This document shows positions 52,132-60,583 of a DNA stretch of 64,000 nt, piece after piece; the first letter of the stretch is position 1, and every line of letters starts with the position of its first letter. The notes below the pieces were generated by a model. The model made no database searches. It was not told where the DNA came from and saw nothing but the letters and a program-made list of their open reading frames with translations. The position numbers were made by a program, and so were the translations under genes. Source of the stretch: Boudabousia tangfeifanii (GTDB lineage: Bacteria; Actinomycetota; Actinomycetes; Actinomycetales; Actinomycetaceae); NCBI RefSeq assembly GCF_001856685.1, contig NZ_CP017812.1:372001-436000 (forward strand). The letters run 5' to 3'.

Positions 52132-53256
52132 CTATTTGCCGTTTACTTCTCGCACACCGTTCTTGTCGATCTGCAGGAAAGGCTCGTCAAAATTGTAGAA
52201 GTCGATTCCACTGTTTGTTTCCACTTCCACCTTGCCTTTCACCTGCCAGGTATCGCCCCGAGGAGACATCTGTTCGATCCGCAAAGTCTTCTTAGTGGCC
52301 TTAACCGGAACAAGCTTGACGCCACTTCGCTGATACTTGTCTGCTAGGAACTTGACCGCCCTCGGGTTAATGAACTCGTAGAACTTGTCCATAAAATCGG
52401 GGGTGGGGCGATAATCCAACTTCGGCTGCCACTGAGTGAAAGTCTTCTCGAACCAGTTAAATGACCCAGTCTCCGGAACCTCAACCAGACCATCAGCCGC
52501 GCTAAGCGAAAGATCGTACGTTTCCGGCAAAGTCCAGAAAGTAACCGACTGCCTGCGAGAGTTACCCAAAATCATGCCCCTCGAAGCCGGAAAACTAAAA
52601 GCGTGATCGCCCGCCCTCACGTGCATGGTCAAATCCTTCGGCACCTGATAGGGGAGTACTACCCGCAAATTGTTCAACTCGCCAAGGCTCAAAATTTTCC
52701 ACTTCCCACCCTGGCGCAACAACGACAAAGTCACCATCATTGGCTTACGCGAAATATCCTTAGCCTCAAAGTGCAAAGTCTTGTGGAACCTAGGCAAACC
52801 AGAATATTTGCCATAATACGAGTGAATGTCCATCCTATAAGGCTCCGGAATGGGCGAATTCTCCGATGGCTCCACCAGGTCGTAGCCTGAAAAGAAATCC
52901 CTGGTCCTCGGATCATTCGCCAACAGTTCCGCCTCCTGCGGCTCCAACAGGTATTCCTGTTGCAAGGTCTTAAAATCGCCACCAGCAATCAGCTTGGCCA
53001 TCCGCAAAGTTTCCTGATAAAACTCCTGCTGGCTCAAATTCTCCAAAGACTCATTCAAAAACTGTTGCCTAAAAGGGTCCGTACTAGACGTGATCGGTGG
53101 TTGAATCCCCTTATCCTTGGGGCCAAACCAGCTATCCTTGTGGGTCGAAAAAACAATCACACCCACCGCCAGCAAAATGGCAATCAAAGCCACCCGAAGC
53201 ATCGAACTGCCCGACTTTTTCTCCTGGCCCTTATGGTTATATTTGCGTTTACTCAT
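52132..53256 (-). CDS. Membrane-anchored extracytoplasmic protein of unknown function
   Basis: 374 residues. A short basic cytoplasmic tail (MSKRKYNHKGQEKK) and one helix (LRVALIAILLAVGVIVF, about 20-36) put the remaining ~335 residues outside. They include a helical part (about 65-120) and beta-rich segments with repeated K/F-F-S-F patterns, but no motif I can name. The ATG overlaps the stop of the DUF2207 gene (ATGA), so the two proteins are probably made in equal amounts and may form a complex at the membrane. Confidence 0.65.
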   Translation of the reverse strand: MSKRKYNHKGQEKKSGSSMLRVALIAILLAVGVIVFSTHKDSWFGPKDKGIQPPITSSTDPFRQQFLNESLENLSQQEFYQETLRMAKLIAGGDFKTLQQEYLLEPQEAELLANDPRTRDFFSGYDLVEPSENSPIPEPYRMDIHSYYGKYSGLPRFHKTLHFEAKDISRKPMMVTLSLLRQGGKWKILSLGELNNLRVVLPYQVPKDLTMHVRAGDHAFSFPASRGMILGNSRRQSVTFWTLPETYDLSLSAADGLVEVPETGSFNWFEKTFTQWQPKLDYRPTPDFMDKFYEFINPRAVKFLADKYQRSGVKLVPVKATKKTLRIEQMSPRGDTWQVKGKVEVETNSGIDFYNFDEPFLQIDKNGVREVNGK

Positions 53257-55034
53257 CGGGTACCACCTCCACTGCTACCACCGAACGAGCCTCCGCCGCC
53301 ACCAGAGAAACCGCCAGAACTACTGCCCGAGGAGCTGCTGTCACTCCGACTAAACTCGCTCAAATACAAGGTGTCAGACCAGCCCGAGGCCGCCCCAATC
53401 GTCGACTCAGCCACCCGCACCTCAGCAAGCTTATCCGGAATCACCGGACGCAACTGCTCCAGCACCCGCTCAGCACAACCAAAAGCGGTCGCATAAACCA
53501 AATACGTTTTCCACAACGAAACCTCACGAATCTCACGCTCATCAATAATCGTGAAATCCTCCAAGAAGCGCTTAAAAGCCACCATCTCGTGGTACGTCCT
53601 AGCGCCCCGCTTGCTCAAATAGCGAACCACCCACTCGTTGGGGTCGCGACCAAACTTCTGCGACTCGGTCAGTTTCTCCGAATCCGACCACCTCTTACCC
53701 AGTCGCTCCATACTGCGCACAATCTCGCCCCACTCGAAACGGTTATGGCGCAAAAACTTCTTCAACTCCGAACGCTCCAACACCAAATTCGGGCCCGCAG
53801 CCTCCAACAAGAACTGGTAAATCTCCTGCTCGTGACCGCTAAATTTATTCAACTTGTTTGGGTAAAAACGGAAAGTCGTAGTCTCCCGCCAGCCAGCATT
53901 CAGCCCCGGCGAATTCGCTAAAACATCACCATCAAGCGTCCACTTCATCAAATAGAACGCCACAAAATTCCTACGCACCAGCTTGCGCAACTTCCGATCA
54001 TTAGCCAACAACGTCAACTCCCACATCACCGGGACAGAAGTTGTGGGCGCCTCATGACGGTAATAATCCGTAAACGGCAAATCCACCTGCTTCAAAGCAT
54101 TACGCCGCAAACGATGCTGCTTCAGATTGCGGCTAATGAACGTAAACCCGCTAACGAAAAGCGCAAAAGTGACCATACCAACAGAAAAAATGACAAACAA
54201 GGCCCCAAAAAGCGACTTCGGGCTAGAAACAATATCCCAAAAAATCCGCGAAGCCTTCGACGGGCCACCCACATCAAAAGCCTTCCCCCGAGTATTGTTC
54301 TGCTCCAACAACTCGGCATACGACTTGTCCAAGTGAGTCTTCGTATTAAACGTGCCCGCCGGCAAATGCGCCATCACCACCAAATAATCGTCACCGCTAA
54401 CTTGCTGCTCACCGCGCACAGTCAACACGTTATTGTAGTAAGCCATCATCGGCTGATCCCCATACGCATGTAAATCAGTCACTGTCTCCGGCCCAAACAG
54501 AGGCGACTTCACCTTAATCTCATAACCCTCCGGGCCCGGCTTCAACTGGTCATTCAAAAACTGCCAGTTAATCGCCTGCGCATCGGTCAAATCATTAACA
54601 AAATTCGTGATTGTATAGCGCACCGTGTACACGTGGCGCCCAGGATCACCCAAACCCCAACACAACTCGGTCGTACCATCGCGCTTATCAATCCGGCCAA
54701 ACAAGCCGGCCTTCTCCGCCCGAGAAGCCTTCACATTCCAATCCGGCTTCAACTGGTACTTGAAATCGCCCTCGGACACCGAAAAATTGGTGATCTGCAT
54801 GTGCTCACCAAGACGACCAAGGCGCTTAAAAAACTCGGTATTTTCGTCACCCACATGCGTCCACTGCTCCGTGAAATGCGCATTCCCATCCGGGTCGAGC
54901 TCCACCCCGATCTTCAAATCCAACAACGCATCCATTGCCTGTGCCGAGGGCACCACCCCCAACACCGGCGCACAAACCAACACCAGCGCCAACAGCACCC
55001 GCTGCCAAGCTCGCCATCTCTTTTGCGTCCGCAC
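53253..55034 (-). CDS. DUF2207 family membrane protein
   Basis: 593 residues from a GTG at 55034 (AGGAGG 8 bases upstream). Signal peptide (LLALVLVCAPVLGVVPSAQA). The N-terminal extracytoplasmic beta domain (about 33-225; VELDPDGNAHFTEQW, LCWGLGDPGRHVYTVRYTITN) is the DUF2207 hallmark. A helix follows at about 262-288, then a cytoplasmic region with TSVPVMWELTLLAND, and a Gly/Ser-only tail typical of the family (GGGGGSFGGSSGGG). Function unknown; relatives are scattered in actinobacteria and firmicutes. First gene of a tightly overlapping three-gene unit. Confidence 0.8.
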   Translation of the reverse strand: MRTQKRWRAWQRVLLALVLVCAPVLGVVPSAQAMDALLDLKIGVELDPDGNAHFTEQWTHVGDENTEFFKRLGRLGEHMQITNFSVSEGDFKYQLKPDWNVKASRAEKAGLFGRIDKRDGTTELCWGLGDPGRHVYTVRYTITNFVNDLTDAQAINWQFLNDQLKPGPEGYEIKVKSPLFGPETVTDLHAYGDQPMMAYYNNVLTVRGEQQVSGDDYLVVMAHLPAGTFNTKTHLDKSYAELLEQNNTRGKAFDVGGPSKASRIFWDIVSSPKSLFGALFVIFSVGMVTFALFVSGFTFISRNLKQHRLRRNALKQVDLPFTDYYRHEAPTTSVPVMWELTLLANDRKLRKLVRRNFVAFYLMKWTLDGDVLANSPGLNAGWRETTTFRFYPNKLNKFSGHEQEIYQFLLEAAGPNLVLERSELKKFLRHNRFEWGEIVRSMERLGKRWSDSEKLTESQKFGRDPNEWVVRYLSKRGARTYHEMVAFKRFLEDFTIIDEREIREVSLWKTYLVYATAFGCAERVLEQLRPVIPDKLAEVRVAESTIGAASGWSDTLYLSEFSRSDSSSSGSSSGGFSGGGGGSFGGSSGGGTR

Positions 55035-55154
55035 TAACGCACCTCCTAGAGCCGACAGTTACGTGTTTCCTCCTTACATTATGCCAGCCGAGGACGGTGT
55101 CCGGCGTAACAATCATCATCAGGCAGGGCATTTTTCGGCCATTTTCTGGCTGTT

Positions 55155-55284
55155 TGCTGGCCGAGGACGGGGCCCGGGAGGGGGTGGGGGCTGTCGCCCT
55201 TGCGGCTTCGGTTTTGCCCTGCCGGGCACCCCCGAACCCGCAAATGCCCGACCGCACCCCAGCCCCCACCCCCAACCCGGGCCC
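55155..55284. repeat. Hairpin element B, copy 1
   Basis: 130-bp GC-rich element nearly identical to 56561-56689 (one-base length difference). It starts TGCTGGCCGAGGACGGGG and ends AACCCGGGCCC. The outer arms GGGCCCGGG and AGGGGGTGGGGGCTG pair with CAGCCCCCACCCC and CCCGGGCCC, and an inner GCGGCTTCGG pairs with CCGAACCCGC. It lies upstream of the lipoprotein gene. Confidence 0.85.
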
Positions 55285-55344
55285 GCAAGCCGGGCGGCCG
55301 ACTGCGATATTATTACGCCAGTAATGTTTATCGAAGGAGTAAAA

Positions 55345-55935
55345 ATGAAAAAGCACTTGAGAGTTTTAACTGCTATGGCTTTAACCGCTTCATTAGTCTT
55401 GGCTGGATGTGGTGAGGATGTTGCTCAGCAACGAATTGACGCTACTTCAGCGGTTAACCAAATGACATACGAGCACCAGTTCAAGCAGGAGTACATTAAC
55501 CGGATTGCTGCTGCGCAGACCGGTAAGGAAGTGGATGCGATTCTAGCTGAAGCTAAAGAACGCCAAGCTAAATACGACGAACATCAAGCTAAAGACAAGG
55601 AAAATAGAGAAAAAGAAGCTGCTGAAAAGCAAGCTGAAAAAGACATTATGTCTCGTTCTTTGCAGGATAAAACCTTCGAATGCTTTGAACCTGCGAACCT
55701 CAATGGCAAGAAGTTCAAATTTGCCTCTAATGGCCAGCTAGAAGCCGATCCGGAGATTTTGGCTTTCGCTGCACCTGACGGCAAATACGAAATGGCGCCT
55801 GACAGCGACTGGTCGCATCCAGCGTACAAGTTCAACCGCGACGGCCATACCTCACTTCTTTTGGTAAAGACCAAAGATGGGGCAAAACTGCAGGGGATTA
55901 AGGGTGACTACTGTCTAGCCAAACAGCTTGACTAG
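55345..55935 (+). CDS. Small lipoprotein with charged coiled-coil
   Basis: 196 residues from the ATG at 55345 (AAGGAG 6 bases upstream); the much longer frame to 54625 is an artefact running through the DUF2207 gene and repeat B. Lipoprotein signal peptide with lipobox LAGC (Cys about 22). Residues about 60-105 are a charged helix rich in Lys/Glu/Ala (AEAKERQAKYDEHQAKDKE), probably coiled coil, then a ~85-residue globular end with two Cys (ECFEP, DYCLAKQ) that may form a disulfide. Codon use is more A/T-rich than neighbours. No family recognised. With the divergent-side gene at 56036 it is enclosed by the two B elements. Confidence 0.75.
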   Translation: MKKHLRVLTAMALTASLVLAGCGEDVAQQRIDATSAVNQMTYEHQFKQEYINRIAAAQTGKEVDAILAEAKERQAKYDEHQAKDKENREKEAAEKQAEKDIMSRSLQDKTFECFEPANLNGKKFKFASNGQLEADPEILAFAAPDGKYEMAPDSDWSHPAYKFNRDGHTSLLLVKTKDGAKLQGIKGDYCLAKQLD

Positions 55936-55953
55936 CACCGGAAAACATCGCTC

Positions 55954-55992
55954 AATGCTGGCATCTGTCGAATGATGGATGCCAGCATTTTC
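55954..55992 (+). terminator. Lipoprotein gene terminator
   Basis: AATGCTGGCATC (55954-55965) pairs with GATGCCAGCATT (55978-55989), followed by TTCAATT. Confidence 0.8.
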
Positions 55993-56035
55993 AATTGAAA
56001 TCCCTAGGCAGTTTCGCGTTTGATGCTTTCACGAT

Positions 56036-56530
56036 CTATCCGGGTGATTTCATCACCTTTTCCAGCACAGCTATCCCTTTTTCCACGAAGGAAATCGGCT
56101 TCTCAAAAACCGTTTTATCCCCGGATTTAATCTTGACCTCAGCTACCGCGGCATATTTCGACTGTGGTTCCACCGTGTGCCGAGGTCCAAAATAGTGCAA
56201 CCAAGTCACCGAAATATCATCCTTCGTTATCGGTGTCTCCACTTGGAAACAGTACTGTTCGGGCCGATCGAACTCGCTTTGAGAGTACGTGTCCACGCAA
56301 ACTCTTTTCCCGTCCTGGTACACGTCGATGTGGTTCATGCCCAGTGTCCCCGCGTATGAGGCAACGACTTGGCCGCGCGGAATCATGTGGATCCAAATCT
56401 TATCTTGCGCCACCAGCACCCCGATGACGGCGGTAACTATCAATAGTGCAGCGCTGAGTCCACCTAACACGTATGCCCAGCTGCGTGGCTTGCGGGCTGG
56501 CTTCTGGCTTGCTGCAACTGGGGAATCCAT
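56036..56530 (-). CDS. Single-span membrane protein of unknown function, bracketed by element B
   Basis: 164 residues. A basic N-terminus (SQKPARKPRSW), one helix (AYVLGGLSAALLIVTAVIGVLVA, about 19-41) and a ~120-residue extracytoplasmic domain with two Cys (RVCVDTY, EQYCFQ) likely to form a disulfide. The general plan of helix plus small beta domain is similar to the element-A-bracketed protein at 46232-46831, but I see no clear sequence identity. No good ribosome site precedes the ATG at 56530. It ends convergent to the lipoprotein gene. Confidence 0.6.
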   Translation of the reverse strand: MDSPVAASQKPARKPRSWAYVLGGLSAALLIVTAVIGVLVAQDKIWIHMIPRGQVVASYAGTLGMNHIDVYQDGKRVCVDTYSQSEFDRPEQYCFQVETPITKDDISVTWLHYFGPRHTVEPQSKYAAVAEVKIKSGDKTVFEKPISFVEKGIAVLEKVMKSPG

Positions 56531-56560
56531 GCTCGTACTTTAACGTGATCGGTGGGTGTC

Positions 56561-56689
56561 TGCTGGCCGAGGACGGGGCCCGGGAGGGGGTGGGGGCTGT
56601 CGCCCTTGCGGCTTCGGTTTTGCCCTGCCGGGCACCCCCGAACCCGCAAATGCCCGACCGCACCCCAGCCCCCACCCCAACCCGGGCCC
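56561..56689. repeat. Hairpin element B, copy 2
   Basis: Second copy of the 130-bp element at 55155-55284, lacking one C in a C-run. It ends exactly where the PadR promoter begins (-35 TTGACA at 56692), so the element supplies the upstream boundary of that promoter. Confidence 0.85.
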
Positions 56690-56691
56690 TC

Positions 56692-56735
56692 TTGACATCC
56701 CCAGAAAAGCTACTACTATGTATTACAAGCTACTA
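56692..56735 (+). promoter_or_regulatory. PadR-gene promoter with operator
   Basis: TTGACA (56692-56697), 16-bp spacer, TACTAT (56714-56719). The perfect dyad TGTA-T-TACA (56719-56727) overlaps the -10 box and AAGCTACTA is repeated at 56707 and 56727 (20-bp period). An autoregulated PadR operator is likely. Confidence 0.55.
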
Positions 56736-56754
56736 GGTGAGGCAAGGAGTTGTG

Positions 56755-57087
56755 ATGGCGGAGTCGCAGTTGCGTAAGGGTGCGATTGAGCTGGTGATTT
56801 TGGGTCTGCTGGATGCTCGCCCGTCTTATGGTGGGGAGTTGTTGGAGCGTTTGGAGTCGGAGGCTGGTTTGGAGGTTTCTTCGGGCACGGTGTATCCGTT
56901 GTTGTCGCGCTTGCGTAAGTCGTCGCTGGTGGCAACGGCTTGGGAGGAGTCTCCGGTGGGTCCTCCGCGAAAGGTTTATGAACTATCGCCTGCGGGGCGT
57001 GAGCGTTTGGCTTTGCTCCGCTCGGAGTGGGATTTATTGTCGGCCGCGGTGTCGCGGTCTAGCGTGTCGAAAGGTTTAGAAAAATGA
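56755..57087 (+). CDS. PadR family transcriptional regulator
   Basis: 110 residues from the ATG at 56755 (AAGGAG 5 bases upstream). The PadR winged helix is nearly the whole protein: LRKGAIELVILGLLDARPSYGGELLERL, VSSGTVYPLLSRLRKSSLVATAW and PPRKVYELSPAGRERLALL are strongly conserved. These dimers repress their own operon and respond to a small molecule, often toxic or phenolic, or to envelope stress. The stop overlaps the next start (ATGA), so regulator and partner are made together. Confidence 0.9.
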   Translation: MAESQLRKGAIELVILGLLDARPSYGGELLERLESEAGLEVSSGTVYPLLSRLRKSSLVATAWEESPVGPPRKVYELSPAGRERLALLRSEWDLLSAAVSRSSVSKGLEK

Positions 57088-57800
57088 TCTGGTTTGGTCG
57101 TGACGAAAACGATCGTCTTCGCATTCTTGGGATGCCAGTATCTTCCCTGTGGGAGGGGGATCTGAATGCCAGCCTGGACAATTTTGAACCAGAAAATCCG
57201 TCCCTGCTGGTGCCTCGGAAGCTCGGCTTGGGGTGGGATTTTAACCTGGCTGCACTAGCCGTGAAGGCAGGCTGGATTCGTCCTGATGATTCGTTGCCTG
57301 ACCTTGCCGAGTACGTGCCCAACTGGCTGCGTCGCGCGATGAAGATTGCCCCAGTCGTTGGTGGTGCCGCGTTGGTAGTGGGCGCAGCGAAGGTGGCAAC
57401 CATGGATCATGTGGCCACAAACTGGAGCCTAACCGGCAAACCGACCAAATGGGGGAGCGGTAAGCAAGCTGCCATTATGCCCTTGCTGGTAACCGGAGCC
57501 ATGGCCGCAATGCCCACGGTAGCCAAGAAGCTAACCAAAGCAAAGCCAGCCGAATCCACCGAAGCCACCAGCCTAAACCACCAAGCTGAAGTCCTAGGCA
57601 TCGAAGCACTCTCCTTGGCCCTACTTTGCGCTACCGCAAAATCAGCAGGCAAGAACGAAAAGCGTCAGGTTGCTTCTGTGATAGCCCCACTGTTATGGGC
57701 AGCAGTTAGTGGTGGCCTGCAAGTCGGGATAGTAAAAGTGACTTTATGTATAAACGCTGAAACTTTATTGGAAAATGGGAAAAGGGGAACATGTCGGTAG
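57084..57800 (+). CDS. DUF5808-containing membrane protein, partner of PadR
   Basis: 238 residues. The N-terminus includes NFEPENPSLLVPRKLGLGWDFNLA, which matches the DUF5808 pattern (xNPxxPxLxVPKRxGxGWxxN). It is followed by helices around 110-125 (VVGGAALVVGAAKVATM), 150-170 and 200-215. Such proteins are often encoded next to PadR regulators and have unknown, probably envelope-related roles. The last ~20 residues (VKVTLCINAETLLENGKRGTCR) do not look like the rest and the frame then enters AT-rich DNA, so the natural C-terminus may have been lost at the island boundary. Confidence 0.65.
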   Translation: MIWFGRDENDRLRILGMPVSSLWEGDLNASLDNFEPENPSLLVPRKLGLGWDFNLAALAVKAGWIRPDDSLPDLAEYVPNWLRRAMKIAPVVGGAALVVGAAKVATMDHVATNWSLTGKPTKWGSGKQAAIMPLLVTGAMAAMPTVAKKLTKAKPAESTEATSLNHQAEVLGIEALSLALLCATAKSAGKNEKRQVASVIAPLLWAAVSGGLQVGIVKVTLCINAETLLENGKRGTCR

Positions 57801-57910
57801 GCGTATTTTCGATTCTTCTTAGGACGTGAGTAAGTAACTTAGAGTTAGGGCTAAATCACCCTATGATGCTGATATGAGGATGTATTAACTTTAACTTTAT
57901 GAATAGATTC

Positions 57911-60583
57911 TCAGGTGTACTGTGTCATCTCATTTGCAATGTCACTATCGTATAGCTGAACATCTTCTGGGGTAATGGATGAGAAATTCACTAAGATAGT
58001 TTTTGTGCTTGGTGATTTTAAATTACGATAAATCTCAATAAAGTCGTTTACACTCAATCTATCCCTAAGATGTGCAAAGCTTTCTGCGTGTTGATTTAAG
58101 TCATGAGTGGTTTGATTCTCACATTTAGACTGAATGTATTTTGCGATTAGATATCCTTTTTCTCGAGGAGCCATAGAAGTATTGAGGGATTGTTTTACTA
58201 GAAAGTCTAAGTCTATTTTCCTCTCGGATTGAGACTCTGATCTGGTTTGGGTTAAGTCTGCCTTCTTAAGGCTATTGCTGTATAAGTAATCAATAACATA
58301 TCGATTAAATAGTGCAGGCAGAACAGTCCTTTGTTCTTTAAATAATAAGAGCAACTTCTCTATTGATTTTTCAGTTAGTAGATAGGCGAATCCGTTATTT
58401 TTACGGTAGATGTATCGAGATAGGTATCTGTTGAGCTCCACCTGCTCGGTAATATCAGGCTGTCGATCGAAAATGTAGTAGTAGCTTTCGAGAATCCACC
58501 CGTTCTCTACGAAAATCGATGCTATCGATCCTTGGAAATTCTGTGATAGATTTATTAGGTCTAGATAAGATTCTTTATATAACCACTTGCTGGTCTGTGA
58601 ACTGATTTCTGAAGAATTTATGTCTCCAAATTGATTATTATTTATTCGGTCATGTACGCTAGTTATAGCTTTCCTGAGAGTAGAATACCCCTCTGTCGAT
58701 AAACTATTTTTAATTGTTTCAAAATATTCTGAAAGTGATATTGCGGCATTCTTGATCTCGTTAAGGCAAGTTATTGCGGTATCGTAATCGAACTTTGAGC
58801 TATCTTTAGGTGCTGATAAGGAAATCTCTTTAGGTATTTTTTTGTCTCCCTCGTGAAAAAATGTAAAACTGATCTCTGCTAAATCTTGGACAAGATAACT
58901 GAGTATGGTTTTATCGGGTCGAGGCTCCGAGCTAAATTGGGTAGTCAATAAATAAAAAGGAGTATTGTCGTTTTCAGAATCTAACAATTTACTTCCTTGA
59001 AACTGACGAATAACCATAATTGTACTGAAGAAAGAGTTTAGAATATCGCCTAGTTTTAAAGGTGATTTTTGTTGCAGATATGAGGTTAGATCAATATACG
59101 TGATTCTTGTGCTGACGTTTTTTATTTCTTCTAAGTATTGGTTAAGACTTGGAATTGTCGACGAATAAGTTTGGGTCAGATCGTTAATTGTTATGTCTAA
59201 GAACTCATAGAATTCAGCGGTGGCGATATCTAAAGACCTATATATTTCATCAATGTCGCTTTCTGCTATTGCAATTTTATAAAAGTCTTCTGGAAATAAG
59301 ATTTTATATACTACTAACCCTAGGATTGCGGTGTTCTTTTTCTCTGATCGAGTGTCATCTTTGAACTGATCGCTAAGGCGTTCTGCAAGCACTTTATACT
59401 GATTAGAAATATTCTTGAGAACTCTAAAATCTGTGATTGTGTTTGAAATATAGTTAATCAAACTACTTTCTACTACGTCATTTTCAACTAGTAGTTCAGA
59501 GATCGTGTTTATCGCTTGGTTGCTTACTTTGGGCTGTATTACCGGGATTATAATGTCGAAAAATTTGGAGGTTAGAGTTGCATTTTTTATGCCTGTTGAA
59601 AACCTTGTGTGCGGTGAGGCTGTGTCATCTTCTTTTAAAGCATGGTCTTTAAATACGAGATCGTTTGCTACGTATATAAAACGAACTATATTTTTATTTT
59701 TTGACTTATTGTCACTAGAATTTGTGGTTTTGATTTTTGAAGCTATTAAAATTTTGTCGACTAATGATAAGTGTTCGTTAAAATATGTGTTAACTATGCT
59801 GTTTAGATTTCGAAGTTCTTCGAATATTTGCCATGTATTAAATCGTTCCAGATCCTCAAAAATTATGGTATCAATTTCCTCCTTTTTGATAATGGTTGCG
59901 ATGTCGTCAAAATGATCTTCGAATATTGTGGAGTGTTTACTATCATTTAGTGAAGCAAAAGGTAAAGAAATATTTGATGGCTGGAAGCTATCTGCTATTA
60001 AGTAAATAATTCGGCCCAAAATAATGGTGCTTGCAAGGATAGCAATTATAAACAAGAAAGTGAATAATAGGACTTTGCTTTGAATCGTTGTAAAATCAAT
60101 CTTTAATAGTAAATCTTGAAGTGGGACAAGTTTATAAAAGGTTAATAAAGAAAATAGGAGAGATAACCAAAAAATCAGTTCCTTATCAGGGGTATTAAAG
60201 GCTGTTTTAATTCTGGTTTTTCTTATTGATGCTGGTTTAGATGCAAGTATTAAATGGTTAAGAATTGCTCGTTGAATGTGGTTAACTTTCGAATGGTCTG
60301 TTATTTGGTGAGATGATTGTTCGGGGTGTGGAGCATCTGAAAATATGTTGATCCTTAAACAGCGGCCGTTGTGTTCCTTTATAAAACCTTCGATAACACT
60401 ACTTTTTCCAGCAGAGTATGGGCCAAGTACGGCAATGTTTTTGTTTTTACGGTCTTCGGTTGCTTTGACAAGAGCATTTTTGTAAATGCTATGCGGAGTC
60501 TCTTCATACGTTGGTCCTAGATTGAAAAGTTCTAGTTGTAGCTCACCTTCAGGATTAGAGGTATGCTTATGTTCGGTACTCAA
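57911..60583 (-). CDS. YobI-like membrane P-loop NTPase
   Basis: 890 residues, very AT-rich with many Asn, Ile, Lys and Ser, unlike neighbours. Walker A GPYSAGKSS at residues 54-62 after an N-terminal segment; two membrane helices at about 132-152 and 170-196; then IDTIIFEDLERFNTWQIFEELRNLN (about 236-260), a Walker B-like strand with the order of the YobI-type ATPase family. The remaining ~600 residues are helical without motifs I know. YobI-like NTPases occur in phage-related and defence contexts; a membrane-linked sensor that kills or arrests infected cells is plausible. Single gene; orientation matches the helicase upstream. Confidence 0.75.
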   Translation of the reverse strand: MSTEHKHTSNPEGELQLELFNLGPTYEETPHSIYKNALVKATEDRKNKNIAVLGPYSAGKSSVIEGFIKEHNGRCLRINIFSDAPHPEQSSHQITDHSKVNHIQRAILNHLILASKPASIRKTRIKTAFNTPDKELIFWLSLLFSLLTFYKLVPLQDLLLKIDFTTIQSKVLLFTFLFIIAILASTIILGRIIYLIADSFQPSNISLPFASLNDSKHSTIFEDHFDDIATIIKKEEIDTIIFEDLERFNTWQIFEELRNLNSIVNTYFNEHLSLVDKILIASKIKTTNSSDNKSKNKNIVRFIYVANDLVFKDHALKEDDTASPHTRFSTGIKNATLTSKFFDIIIPVIQPKVSNQAINTISELLVENDVVESSLINYISNTITDFRVLKNISNQYKVLAERLSDQFKDDTRSEKKNTAILGLVVYKILFPEDFYKIAIAESDIDEIYRSLDIATAEFYEFLDITINDLTQTYSSTIPSLNQYLEEIKNVSTRITYIDLTSYLQQKSPLKLGDILNSFFSTIMVIRQFQGSKLLDSENDNTPFYLLTTQFSSEPRPDKTILSYLVQDLAEISFTFFHEGDKKIPKEISLSAPKDSSKFDYDTAITCLNEIKNAAISLSEYFETIKNSLSTEGYSTLRKAITSVHDRINNNQFGDINSSEISSQTSKWLYKESYLDLINLSQNFQGSIASIFVENGWILESYYYIFDRQPDITEQVELNRYLSRYIYRKNNGFAYLLTEKSIEKLLLLFKEQRTVLPALFNRYVIDYLYSNSLKKADLTQTRSESQSERKIDLDFLVKQSLNTSMAPREKGYLIAKYIQSKCENQTTHDLNQHAESFAHLRDRLSVNDFIEIYRNLKSPSTKTILVNFSSITPEDVQLYDSDIANEMTQYT

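Noticed and set aside
54625..55344. N-terminal 240 codons of a 436-codon plus-strand frame ending in the lipoprotein
   Set aside because: It is antisense to the DUF2207 gene and crosses repeat B; the lipoprotein has its own ATG at 55345 with AAGGAG and a perfect lipobox signal peptide.
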